NCBI RefSeq assembly: GCF_009905375.1
Contig: NC_133655.1
Location: forward strand, 36,446,203 to 36,510,202
Length of the DNA stretch: 64,000 nt
Direction of reading: 5' to 3'
DNA from: Apium graveolens
Taxonomy: Eukaryota; Streptophyta; Magnoliopsida; Apiales; Apiaceae
The position numbers and the translations under genes are program-made. This document shows positions 10,264-22,330 of the stretch, in pieces. Numbering within the stretch: the first letter of the stretch is position 1; each line of letters begins with the position of its first letter. A model generated the notes under the pieces. That model worked only from the letters and a program-made list of their open reading frames with translations. It had not been told where the DNA came from and did not search any database.

Positions 10264-11852
10264 GTGAGAACCAGAGGTGCAACTACTAATGAGTTCCTAC
10301 ACGCATGCTTTCTGTCTCAAATAGAACCCAAGAAATCTGAAGAAGCTCTATTGGATCCTGATTGGATATCTGCAATGCAAGAGGAGTTTAATCAGTTTGA
10401 AAGAAACAAAGTTTGGGAGTTAGTTCCTTCATCAAAGAATAGAAGCATTATTGGAACAAAATGGGTGTTCAGGAATAAGATGGATGAACATGGTATAGTT
10501 ACCAGAAATAAAGCAAGGTTGGTTGCAAAAGGCTACTCACAAGAAGAAGGAATTGTTTATGATGAAACTTTTGCTCCATTTGCAAGACTTGAAGCAATAA
10601 GAATTTTTGTAGCATTTGCTGCACATTCAAATTTTAAAGTGTATCAAATGGATGTCAAGAGTGCCTTCCTAAATGGTGAGCTAGAAGAAGAATTTTATGT
10701 GCAACAACCACCTGGCTTAGAAGATCCAGAATTTTCAAATTTTGTGTTCAAATTACTCAAGGCTCTATATGGACTAAAGCAGGAACCTAGAGCTTGGTAT
10801 GATACATTGTCATTATTCCTAATGAAACATGGTTTTACTAAAGGTACTATAGATAAGACTCTCTTTTACAAGAAATATGGGAAATATATTATCCTAGTTC
10901 AGATCTATGTGGATGATATCATCTTTTGTTCTATAAATGAAAAGTTTTGCCAAAGATTTTTTAAGCTTATGCAGAGTGAATATGAAATGAGTATGATGGG
11001 GAAATTAAGTTACTTTCTTGGACTACAAGTCAGTCAAAGAAGTGATGGGATCTTCATCAGCCAAACTAAGTATGTCAAGAACTTATTGAAAAAGTTTGGT
11101 ATAGTTGATTGTTCACCTACTTCTACACCTATGTCTACAGCAACAAAGTTGGATGAAGATAGAAAAGTCAAGAGTGTAGATATTTCAAGCTATAGAGGAA
11201 TGATTGGATTATTGCTTTACTTAACTGCAAGTAGACCAGACATCATGTTTGCAACATGTCTATATGCAAGATTTCAATCCAATCCAAAAGAATCACATTT
11301 GATGGCTGTGAAGAGAATTTTCAGATATTTGAAGGGGACTCTAAACTTGGGATTATGTATCCCAAGGGAACTGGTTTTGAAGCTGTTGGTTACACAGATG
11401 CAAATTTTGTTGGATGCAGGATTGATAGAAAGAGTACTGGTGGAAGCTGTCAATTTCTTGGACAAAGACTTGTATCCTGGTATAGCAAGAAATAACAATC
11501 TATATCAACTTCTACATCTGAGGCTGAATACATAGTTGCAGGAAGTTGTTGTGCTCAAGTGCTTTGGATTAGAAATCATCTAATAGATTATGGCCTAGTA
11601 TTACACAAAATTCCTATCATGTGTGACAATACTAGTGCTATATATTTAGTGGCTAATCCAGTTAATCATTCTAGAACAAAGCACATTGATGTAAGGTACC
11701 ATTTTATTAGAGAACATGCTACAAATGGTACCATTGAGCTCATTTTTGTTCCAATAGAAAAACAATTAGCTGACAATTTTACTAAACCTTTGGATGAAGC
11801 AACTTTCACTAGACTTGTAGGTGAAATTGGAATGCTTAATTCTTCATCCTAA
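10264..11852 (+). pseudogene. pol: Sirevirus A reverse transcriptase-RNase H
   Basis: The reverse transcriptase copies element RNA into DNA. It starts with the Sirevirus hallmark AGVRTRG and shows [45 protein letters not shown] and the catalytic YVDDIIF (about 10906). A single-base deletion near 11350 shifts the frame. RNase H continues at 11362-11852 ([13 protein letters not shown] then a TAA stop at 11493, [36 protein letters not shown]). The polyprotein ends at 11850. Confidence 0.92.
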
Positions 11853-12738
11853 GGTAAGAACTCAGCTAATGTGTTGCAGTAGATTAATTTCTAGTAAATC
11901 AAAATTAATTTGATTTAATTGGAAATTAACTGAAATATGAATTATAGATATTTCAGAAATCTCTGCATATTTATTTTTCAAAACAAAAATTTTAGCTTGG
12001 AATTTTTCAAATTCTAAGTAAACTGCTAAGTTGTTAATTTACATCCTTAATATGTAATATTAACACAAGGCAGAATTTAGGTGATCAAAATTATATAGAG
12101 AACTGAGTTCTCAATAAGTCTAAATGACTTATCGACAAGTCATCTTAAGACTTCTCGAGTGAGTTCTCGATAAGTCAATTTACTGACTTCTCGAGTGACT
12201 TCTCGATAAGCTTTATTATGACTTATCGACAAGTCCTTGTTGAGTTCTCTAGTAGTGTTAATTCACAGAGTTCTCTACAAGTACAATTTTTTGACTTCTC
12301 GATAACTCAGAACTGAAATAATTTAACTTAATAAATTATTTTGGTAAAATACTTTTGGCAAATTTATTCTAATTTTATTTTGAATTTATTCAAATAAAAG
12401 TTGGAATTAATTCAGTCCATTTTTGGACAAACTGGGTATTTATTTGACATCTCAATAAGTCAATTTTTAGTTCTCTATAAGAGTAATTTAAAATGACTTC
12501 TCGATATATAATTTCATTCTTAAAATGACTTCTCGATAGATAAATTCCAAATGTCTATTTTTTAGTTCTCGACAAGTCATTTGCTTTTATTATAAATATC
12601 CAGACATCTCGATACATATACATACTTACAACTTTCGAGATCCCAAGTGACCTAACTTCCAATCCAAAATTAATTTCTATCTCATTTTTACTCCTTTCTC
12701 AAAAATATATCTTACCCATTCACAATCACTAAACAACA
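11853..12738 (+). promoter_or_regulatory. pol-ORF3 spacer of A with motif cluster and TATA box
   Basis: About 890 non-coding bases lie between RNase H and ORF3. From about 12110 to 12615 the spacer holds many ACTTATCGACAAGTCA, TTCTCGATAAGTCA and ACTTCTCGAGTGA sites, the same motif as in the A LTR array. A TATAAATA box at 12591-12598 follows the cluster and lies 148 bp before the ORF3 ATG. The leader after it is pyrimidine-rich (CTATCTC, TACTCCTTTCTC). Inferred role: an internal promoter for ORF3. Confidence 0.6.
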
Positions 12739-15700
12739 ATGGCACAAAACAATGTTAGAGCAACTATCCCGGAGAAAGGAACAAACTACCTGGATTTTAC
12801 TGATGCTAACCAATCCCCTGATAGTTTCAAAGGGTTTGTAAAATTTCTGTCTGAATCTTACCTTGCAGAAGCCTTGACTGCTAACCCAGTGTTGTACTTG
12901 GATATGCTGCATGAGTTTTGGACTACAGCTGTGGTAAGGACGTGGAATGACAATTCTGTATCTCTGGTGGTGATTTGCTCAGTTGGAGGACAACAAATTG
13001 AGTTTAATGAGCAAGATGTGAACATAGCCTTGGGATTGCCTACTGCAAACCTGGTGGAGGTGCCAACTTCTGATGAGCTGACTGAGTTTCTGGACTTCAT
13101 CAATTATGGTGGAAGAATCAATTTGTCAAGTTTGAACAGGACCAATTTAAGGAAGGAGTGGTCCTTTGTCTTTGATTCTGTGGTGAGGGCCTTCACATAT
13201 AGGAAGACAGGGTATGATAACATTTCAAGTGTGGTGCAGAAGCTGGTGTACTCAATAGCCCACAACAGACACTTGAATGTTGGTCTATTGATCCTGGAAG
13301 AACTTGCAACCAGGCTAACAATGCCCCTGTCAGCTAGAGGTAAGGAAATTTATTTCCTAGATTTATTATGTCCACTTTAAATCAAAAAGTTAGAGACATA
13401 CATTTGTTAAATGGTATAGATAGCACAAAAATAGACAATTGTAAGCAAGTGTCCAAAATAATATTTGGTTCACTTACTACAAAGAATAAGGTAAATGTAA
13501 GTCTGAAAATCACTCCATTCATGTTGGAGAGGTTTAGGATTTACCCTTACCCAATGCCTGACATGAGGTTAAATGTACAATCTAGCACAGCTATGATCCC
13601 TGAACCTGTGGAAGTACAAACACAGAAACACCCACAGGGATCTTCCCAAGTTGAAACCATTTCTTCAAAACCCTTAGTAGCTAGGAAACCAACCACCTCA
13701 TCTTCTCAAAAGGATGAGGTGAGTAAAAGGAAGAGAAAGAAGGTAACCTTAGCAGTTATAACTGAGAGTGGTGAGGACGAAACTGAAACTGAGTCACCCT
13801 TGGTCAAAAGATTAAAAAGGAGTAAGAAATCTGAGCTGACCACTCAAGCCACCTCTGTATCCTCCTAACAGGATGCAGTTGTAAAAATAGGGACTAAACA
13901 AACTTTAGATACATCTTCTCAACAGGGTGTGTCTATTAAAAAGAGTATTTACCCCAATGCACCTTGTACAGAGTCTGCACAGCCTGCACCTGAAGCAATT
14001 CAAGTGTATGGTAGGAGGAATAAGGATGGCACACACAGTGAGAGCACATTTTTTGAAACTCCCTCATCCATTCAGAGGGAGCTGCCAACACTCAAATCTG
14101 AGCAACACTATCTACTCTCTCAAATTTATTCCCTACCTACAGCACTTGAATTCATTTCTCAAGTGCAAGCTAAATCAAGTGACTTGGTTTAAGAAACCTT
14201 GCTCACCACCCAGACACTATATTTAGATGGTGAGAGGCTACTATAAGGGGTAGACCTTGATGACACCATCAAACACATGAGGGATTCATCAGTTTTTACT
14301 GAAGACCCCATGGATGTCTCAAATGCACCTTCATGTTCAAATTAGTCTTCACAAGATGTAAGGTTTGAGGGTAGTACTCCTAAGGGGGAGCTATCTAAAT
14401 CCTCTCCAATTCAATTGAGGTTCGTCATGTAGGAACAACTTCCCTCAAAACCCTATCATAAATTGTCTTGGCAGTAGATGCTAGGAGTATAATTGCCAAT
14501 GATCCTGCTATGGGGGAGGCAAGTTTATCACTTTCAAGTGACAGTGTTTTGAAAGAAGCACAAGGGTTTGAGACTGGTGCACATGATAGTAACCCAGTCA
14601 AATCCCCTCCAATTCAATTGGAGGTACCCATCAATTGGAAGTACCCACTCTATGTGAGGAACAACAACTTCTCAAAACCACAGAGTAATCTGTAAGTCAA
14701 ACTATAACTTTAGTTACAGGTGGTTTGGATGCTCAACCTTCTACCTCTCAATCACACCTCATCTCTCAATGGCTCCAAGACACTGAAAATCAACCATCTA
14801 TAATTGAAGATCTTAGGGTTGACCAACTTGGTGGCTTGGCTCAAATCTCACAGCAGCTATTCACATCAAATATGTCCAATCAATACTACCAAGCTATCAT
14901 GCTCTCCTACCAGGATGATATTGAAGAAAATCAAGCAAAGATTGTTGATGAAGCTGGTCATGATGCTAACTGTGATGCTTGGTTGGAAAAGGAGTTCACA
15001 GTTGAGATGAATGTTGTGTTGGAAAAATTCAGGGAGGAGTACATTACAATCTTAGGAAGCAATGCTAGAACCCTCACTCCATATGATGCCATCAATGAGG
15101 TCTACAAGGCTCAAATCAAGGCTTTTCACAACTTTGGAAAAGCTCTATAAATAACATTGATTGGTCATCAAGACAAAGTAATGAAGATGGTCAGAGAAAA
15201 GATGGACCAAATCATCCCTTCTCAAACTGAGATCAAAAATTAATTCAAGCACTTATCAGAACAGATGTCTATGTATGATCTCAGTGAGATTGATAAAAGT
15301 GTAAATCAACTCAAGGAATCATTTGTAGCCTTGCACAAAGTTGTTCAAGATCAAGTAAAACCAATAACACAAGGCTGAAGTTGAATCAAATGCACACTGC
15401 AAGATACACTCCTTCACCTTTGGTCATGGATGAAATTCAGAAATTTGTGCAAGCTACTTTTGGTCAATCTACTGCAATCTCTACTACAAGATCTTATTCT
15501 CCAGACATTCAAGAACTGAAAACTCAAGTAGCCTCCTTGGAAAACTACAATGCTTCTCTCAACACTCAAGTTCAAGCTTTGACTTATCTAGTCAAAAGCC
15601 AACAGACAGACATAAAGACCCTGGTGGGCTCTCACAGGCACCTTCAAATGTAAAATTATGTTGCTTTGGGAGCCATCATGGGCAAGCTCAATATTCCTCT

Positions 15701-15988
15701 ACCCTCACTTCCAGAACAAATAAGGCCTGAAATTCCTACTCCCCTCCTCATGCTTGCCAATAAGACTAAGGGGGAGATGGAGGCCGGGCTGGCAAAATCC
15801 AGATCATCTCAACAAGTCCAGGGTGCTGAAAATAACTTAAATCAAGAAGTAGATCTTTATATAGAGAGACTTATTAGGGTTGCTGAAGGACCAAGTCTAA
15901 CCAGAGAATTTGATAAATTGCTTAAGGCCCTAAAATCTTCTCTCAATGATAATCACTTCACATACAAAAAGGCCCTGGACAAGACAAT
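12739..15988 (+). pseudogene. Sirevirus A ORF3, 5' part
   Basis: This is the extra ORF after pol, starting MAQNNVRA. The first 210 residues are a globular domain seen in all three Sirevirus families here (LYLDMLHEFW, then NLRKEWSFVFD), of the kind called a putative plant transposon protein. From 13368 onwards the frame is broken several times. The remaining part is Ser/Thr/Lys-rich, then has coiled-coil-like stretches (14725-15150, 15381-15653). Element B splits it at 15988, and it continues at 29090. Its function is unknown. SIRE-type elements often have an ORF here, sometimes called envelope-like; I see no signal peptide or clear membrane segment at the start. Confidence 0.7.
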
Positions 15989-17019
15989 TGTTAGTCCCTA
16001 ACAATGCAGCAAGAATTACAGAAGGGGGGTTGAATGGAATTCTTGAAACTTTTTCTTGGTTTAAAAGTGTTCCAACTTAAAATATATATCTGTGTGAATT
16101 GATTTGCAAAGTGCGGAATAATAACTTGGAATGAATCAAACACAAGTAATTAAAAACACAAGTCTTTAAAAACTTTCTGGTGGATTTGAATGTATCCACC
16201 AGAGATATATATTATTTCAAGAAAACTCTGTGTAGCAAGATTAGCTCACAGCTGCTGACAAATATGAACCACTAAGTTGACAGAGAAATGCTAAGAGTAC
16301 AGCTTACAAATGTTTCTCTGAGAATTTTTTTTGCTTAGTGTACTTGTTGTTCTATTTGCTACTTCTTGGTTTATATATCACCAAGATTACAAAGTAATAA
16401 GACAAGATAATAAAACAAAACCTATCAAGTCTAATACTATGCTGCTTCATTACTCTATTCCAGCATCTTTGAATGTCTTCATAATAGCATGGAAATGGCA
16501 ATGCTTCTTTGTTCTCTAAAACCCAGTTGAATAGGCTTCCACATTCCTTTTGCATACACTCGACGCATGTGACTGTGTTGTCACTGTCAACTGATGTTTG
16601 AATTGATTATCCATTGGGAACATGATCATCCGTCGGGTTGCCTTGTTGATCATTCGTTTAGTGGCATTGTTGTTTATCCGTCGGGTAGCATTCTGGCACT
16701 TGACTTCATTTCATTTATGCAGAATTACAAGACATCATTTATGTACAATTAATCAACCTATTCTGCATATCTAATTAAAGTCAACATGACTTGAGTGCTA
16801 CTACAGAATCTAAACAATGTGTATGCAGAAATATGCTACAGACTCATTATTACACAAGCTACTCACTCGATGGATAATAAATCATCATCCGTCGGGACTA
16901 TATTGAGTCATCCGTCGGGACTATATTCCTTATCCATCGAGTGCTACATTTTTCACCAAGTAAAATCTACTAAGGTGTTTTGTTAATAAAATCATCAAGT
17001 TCACAACATATCCACAACA
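15989..17019 (-). repeat. 3' LTR of Sirevirus B
   Basis: The LTR is 1031 bp, starting TGTTGTGGATATG at 17019 and ending at 15989. On the minus strand, about eight ATCCGTCGGG/CTCGATGGAT sites (16940 down to 16600) precede a TATATAAA box at 16377-16370, the likely U3 promoter. The 5' copy lacks 666 bp corresponding to 16311-16976, which removes this whole cluster. Confidence 0.9.
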
Positions 17020-17030
17020 ATCTCCCCCAA
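17020..17030 (-). other. Polypurine tract of Sirevirus B
   Basis: The minus strand reads TTGGGGGAGAT immediately before the 3' LTR. It is the plus-strand DNA primer site, nearly the same as those of A and C. Confidence 0.85.
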
Positions 17031-17273
17031 TTTATGTCTACTGGAATTGTAGCCATAAATTAAGAGAAACTTGATGATAACGAAACACCCTAAAAATACA
17101 ACTTTAAAAGTAAGTAGATAAAACTGTAAAGTGCTTCAAATAACAAAATGCACAAAAATTAGCTCACGGTCATTTTTAAGATGCTCCTCTAGCCTAAGCA
17201 GATTTATCTAGTTCCTTGAAGGTTTGGATCTCTTTCCAAGCTTTTTGTTGTTTTCTTCTATCTGATTTTGGAG

Positions 17274-20200
17274 CTATCTATGGAATTCCAGTTCATCAGA
17301 TTTTGAGAGATTTAGCTTTTCTTGCATCTCCAAAAGAGTCTCATTGCTAGAGATGCTCAATTGGTCTTCTAATCTGAAAAATCTTCTAATTCCTTTGCCA
17401 TACATGAACTCCATCAGCCAGTAGGGCCTTAGATGGACTCTACTTCCTGTGTAAGGAATAGTTAGAGTCTTTGGGAGTGCATCTTTAGCTCTAATACTCC
17501 TCAGTTCTTCAATCTTCTTTAGAACCAGTCTTCTTGCAGTTACATTGAATCCTAAGTTCTTCTTGAATGATGAATAAACCTTTATCAGCACAGATTGGCT
17601 TTCTTGAAGGATCCTGTGAAGTGGCCATTGAATCTCCTTTCCTCCCTTGTACTTGAAAACTAACCTTTCAGGTAGATTCCTGTAGGCATCAATCCCTCTA
17701 ACTTCTTCCAGTTCATCTAGATAGAGATTTAGATCAGAGCATTCCTTTATGTCACATAAGTACATGTAATCTCCCTTGTTGACTTTGGATTGAGCTTTGA
17801 TTAGAGATTTGGATTTGAGAGGGGACAGCTTCACTTTCTTGACTGCTCTTGACTTTGTTCTCTTTGGCTTGTTAAGGATTGGCAAATTGAAGTCAGGAAT
17901 TGGTAGACTTTCCCAGTCTATTGGTTCATCCTTAGGCACAATAGGTTCACCATGAATGATCCTGTAAGGATCCACCACCTTAATGTTTTCAAATACCACA
18001 GAGGGTTTTGATGCTTGAGTTGTAGTTTGAGTGGATTCCTTAGAAAACTGATCCTCCAATTCCTTACCAGCAAAGTTCAATTTCCTTTTGGTTCTTTTGG
18101 CCAATTCTTTGTATCTTTGAGATTTCTTCTGTTGTGGTTAAACTTGCTTCTTTGGATCTTGAGATTCAGTGATTTCAGATGGCTGAGCAGGAATTTGTTG
18201 TGTTGGTTTCACAGCTTGTAGCCTGGCCAAGATAGCGGCTTGCTCCTTCTTTTGTTTAACCTTTTTAGCATCTAGAGCAGCTTGCTTCTTTTCTTGCTTC
18301 AATCTTGTCTTTTCTTCTCTTTTAGCTTCAGCAAATTGAGGATGTTCAGCCACCACACAAATCTCTTTACCATTTCTGAAAACTTTAGCAATTCTCCTTT
18401 TCAAAGCTGAATCAGATGGATCCTTATAGAAGGCAATAGATCTTGACAACAGTTTCTTCTCATCAGGCTTTGGTGTCTTATACACTGTATCCAAAGGGTT
18501 CTTTAGTGATGATTTTGGATAGTTCACCCTTGGCTTCAAAAGTACTTCAGCCTTTGGAGATTTGATGCAGGATGGATGTCCTCTTTCTGGATAGTTCATG
18601 CTCATTTTATTCACAGAGATTTTCCTGACTTGAGAGTGATGAATGGCTGACTTTTCTGGCTTCTTTGCTAGCCCAAACTTCTTTTGAATGTCCTCATCAA
18701 TTTTCTCCCAGTTGATTGGAATCAACTGCTCCTTTTTAGCTGCTCTTAAATTGGTTGCTGCTTCATTTATCAAATCAATGCTATCTTTGGTTGGTGGCTT
18801 GGTGAAAGTAATTGAAGGCACAATTACTTTGCTAACTTCAATATTGAGCACTTTTTGCTCTCCCTCACTCCTAGAATTCTCTTTCTCCCCCTTTTTGTTA
18901 TCAGCAAGTTGAGTAGAGGAGGTCTGTGCAGCCACCAGTTTCTGAAGCAAGTCTGTCTGTTGAGCTTGGTGTAGATGAATTGCTTTTAGAGATGCTTCCA
19001 TTGCTGACATTCTTGTATCTAAGGCATTTATTTTTGGCAAGATCGGAATTTTTCCTGAGTTGTCTCTTGATGTCAAGCATTGTAGCTTCTGGAAGTATAG
19101 AGTCCATCTTGTCAGAAATGGCCTTTTTCATCTCATCAATATCACCTTTGATAGTGTTGACATCTCGAGCATGTTGAAAACCTTGAATTTGTTGTAGTTG
19201 CAGAGAAGCAAGATGTGCTTGAAGGAGCTTTTTGGTGTTGGCATTTGTGGTGGTTTGAATAGCAGAATTTGTCTGATTTATGAGTTGGATCAGGGTTGTC
19301 TTGAAGTAGTGCTCATCACAGTGCTTTGAAAATGCCCAAGATGGCATGCCTGATCTTGAACTAGAGCCTACTTCTCCCCCTATGTCCAATGGCTCTTCTT
19401 CACTATCTCCACCTTCACCTCCAAAAAATTCTTCTGAACCACCAGTCTCATAATCAACATCACCAGCTGTATAGGGCAAAGTTGTGATGGCATCCTTAGC
19501 TCTTAGCATTGACTGTGTGGTGTGCACCAAGTTAAGCATCCTTTTTGCATTGTCATTGTCCTGTTCAGCTAGAAGTTGATATGCTGGTACAGGATGAGTA
19601 AATGTCTTAGCATGAAGGGAGGTGGAATCTATAACAGCTTGAGGTTGCTGAGATAGTCCCTCCCTGTCTGCATCCTGGACATTCATTAACTCACTTACAA
19701 TAACATCCACCCTTATATCTTCAGTACCTGCTTTTCTCTCATTTTCTCTCTTTTCTTGCATCAAGGTCTCACCTTGGCTCCCCACCCTCACACCCTCACC
19801 TTCACCATCTAAGGTGGGACTCCACACACTCTCTTTTGCCAATCCTGAAGAACTGGATTGCATATTTTCACTCTTTTCCTCTCTTTTTTCCTGGGAGCAA
19901 CCCAGACTCTCACTCAGTTCACTCCCTTCCCTCAATCCTAGGAGTGATTGTACTACCACTAAGTCTTCTGCACTTGAGATAATTGATGAAATTGGAAGCT
20001 GTGCAGAGACACTCGACAGATAAGGGATATCCGTCGAGTTAGCAGTTTGACTATCCGGCGGATAACTGTTGTTAAGCTTATCCGTCGGGATACAATCACT
20101 ACTCGATGGATGAACAATATCCATCGAGAGAGTAGGATTAAATGAGTTTGGAGTGGAAACTATTATGGACTCTGTGCAGATTGATGAAAATTTTGGCACA

Positions 20201-20935
20201 GATGTCTCAATAGTTCCTGAAAAAATTGGCAAGTGAGCCAACAAATCATCCAAAAGATGATGCTCACTTGCACTAGATTCTGGATTCCCCAACAGAGTTA
20301 AAGAAGGGGAATCAGGAATTGATGTGTTGATCATATCCACATCCAGAGAGTTTGAGGGAGAATTTGGTGTTTGGGGTGCTTCTATAACTAAAGATTTTGG
20401 CTGTGACTCCAAATTTATTGTAGCCACATCAAATTGACTTTGAAAAGGTGTAGTGATTGTGTCTTTAGCACCAGTTTGCACAGTGTGTGAACCCTGTGCA
20501 TCCCCAAGGGTTTTTGGTTTCTTCTTTCTAGTATAGGTTTGGGGTAAGCTTGTGTCCCTTACCCTTTTGGCATGTGCTCTTGGCTGAGAGTTTTTTTCAA
20601 TAGTCACATCCTTTTGGGAGGATGCACCTAGCAATGAGCTTATTTCCTTATTAAGCACTGCAGTCTGTTGGAAAACTGTATTGTGGCTAGGCTGGGAAAC
20701 ACTCACCTCTCCAACCTTATCCCTTAGGGTTTCTTTTATTTTCACCCTGTCCCTCACCTACCTGACCCACCTTCACACTCCCCTCTTTAGATTTGGTGGA
20801 TTTTGCAACTGGCATCTTTTGAGAGATGTCAGAAGGGGATTTCTTTGACTTGGATTTAAAAATTTTGGATTTGGTAGCTTGGGTAGGCAACTGTTGGGTC
20901 ATTGACACAGTTGCCATAGCTACACTAAATTGCAA
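17274..20935 (-). pseudogene. Sirevirus B ORF3, middle and C-terminal parts
   Basis: This is a large continuation of B ORF3 in several frames: 20935-20717, 20757-18901, 19076-18138 and 18104-17274. The middle is a long low-complexity Ser/Thr/Pro/Glu-rich stretch followed by a coiled-coil-like part (19300-18950) and Lys-rich segments. The last 200 residues look folded (FKYKGGKEIQWPLHRI, HLRPYWLMEFMYGKGIRR) and correspond in position to the C-terminal domain in C1. At 20009-20130 the coding sequence contains six copies or variants of the B motif ATCCGTCGAG. Function unknown. Confidence 0.65.
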
Positions 20936-21000
20936 AGAAATTTGTTAGGTTGGAAGAGTAGAGACAGATGAACTTACCTCACTTACCTGAGGTGCTTCCA

Positions 21001-21774
21001 TTACAGGGAAATAGAAGAGTGGCACCTCTTTGTGATGGTTGCCCTATTCAAATCTGCAATAATTCTTCTCTTTTGAACCCAACAATCTAGTTTGTTGGTT
21101 GGGTTCTCAAGCACAATTCCCTCAGAGAGGTGGTTAGCTAACATCATGAAGAATCTAGCATAGTAAACATTTTTACCCCTCTTATTTAACTCACCTAACT
21201 TAAACCCCAACTCAAACAAAACAAGATCACTAAAGTTAAAGTACTTATCAGTAACTAACATGTAAAGCATGTTAAGCATAGAGATATTGACAGAATCAAA
21301 ATTACTGATTTTACCAGAGAATATCTTAGTAACTACATCACATAGATAACTCCATTCCTTCCTAATACCCAGCCTCCTAATTTCACTTAACTTAGAGGTA
21401 GAGAGTGCATAGTTCATGAAATTAAGCATGTTAATAATGTATGTGTCTGTGTGCGGTGAAGTTACAGTATTATCAGGAATCTTGAAACATGCTTTAACAA
21501 CATCACTATTAATACAGAATTCCTTACCTTTAATAGTGAGTGTGATGGTCTTATCAGTTGAGTTGTACACAACAGTTGACCACATTTCTTCAACAACCTC
21601 ACAGAAGATGGTGGGTGATTCTAGCATGGCATAGTTGAGTTTGCAGTTCTTCACAAAATCCATCATTTTATGGTAGTCACCAGACTGTTGAATCCCCCTG
21701 TATACTAGATCCATGAAGTTGTTCTTCTCATAGATGAATCCAGTTTGTGACATGATCTTGACGACTGGTGCCAT
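21001..21774 (-). pseudogene. Sirevirus B ORF3, N-terminal domain
   Basis: The start codon ATG at 21774 lies 120 bp after a TATA box. The 257-residue frame (MAPVVKIMS...) has the domain shared with A and C: FCEVVEEMWSTVVY, a central stretch of beta-like residues, then RLGIRKEWSYLCDVV and VLFELGFKLGE. Ending at 21001, it is followed by the degenerate continuation on the same strand. Presence in three separate families suggests that the domain is maintained by selection. Its biochemical role is unknown. Confidence 0.7.
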
Positions 21775-22330
21775 TGTTAGAAAGTGGAAATTACAGAGAT
21801 AGAGATGATAATTGCTTTTGAGAAAGAGAGAATTTAGAGCAGATGATTTGAGAATGATAAAAGAAAGGCAATGAAAATGAATTAATCTTTTATACTATCT
21901 CAAAAATAACTGTCAAAAATAATAAAGTAAAATAAAGTAACCAATAAGAATTGCCCAAAATAGCCATTTAAAAAATAAACTGTAAAAATTCCTTAAATTT
22001 TCCGTCGTGTTATACGTGCAAACTATAAGTATACTCGATGGATAATGTTCAGAGAATTAACGGTTAGGATTCAGACAATTCGACGGATGAGGATAAATCA
22101 GTTATCCGTCGAGTCAAGAAATATTCCAGAAAAATAATTGATTTTATTAACAAAACATATACCGACGGATGATCAAACTCGATGGATAATGATCATCCGT
22201 CGAGATGTAAATTTTGACTTGGCCAAAATTTCATCCAAGACTGTAAAACCAATTAAATTTCTGGCTGCATTACAACTTACAAATTATCTAAAAAGATTTA
22301 AGAATAATTTAGCATAACTAACTCACTTAT
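21775..22330 (-). promoter_or_regulatory. pol-ORF3 spacer of B with motif cluster and TATA box
   Basis: In minus-strand order, RNase H ends near 22330. Five or six B motifs follow (22200-22030: CATCCGTCGAG, TATCCGTCGAG, ACCGACGGAT and CTCGATGGAT variants), then TATAAAAG at 21894-21887, a leader with CTCTAAATTCTCTCTTTCTC, and the ORF3 ATG at 21774. The arrangement is the same as in A and C2. Internal promoter activity is inferred. Confidence 0.6.

Noticed and set aside
12739..16001. ORF3 of A as a classical retroviral envelope gene
   Set aside because: No signal peptide or clear transmembrane segment is visible at the N-terminus, and the domain matches the ORF3 of B and C rather than a glycoprotein.
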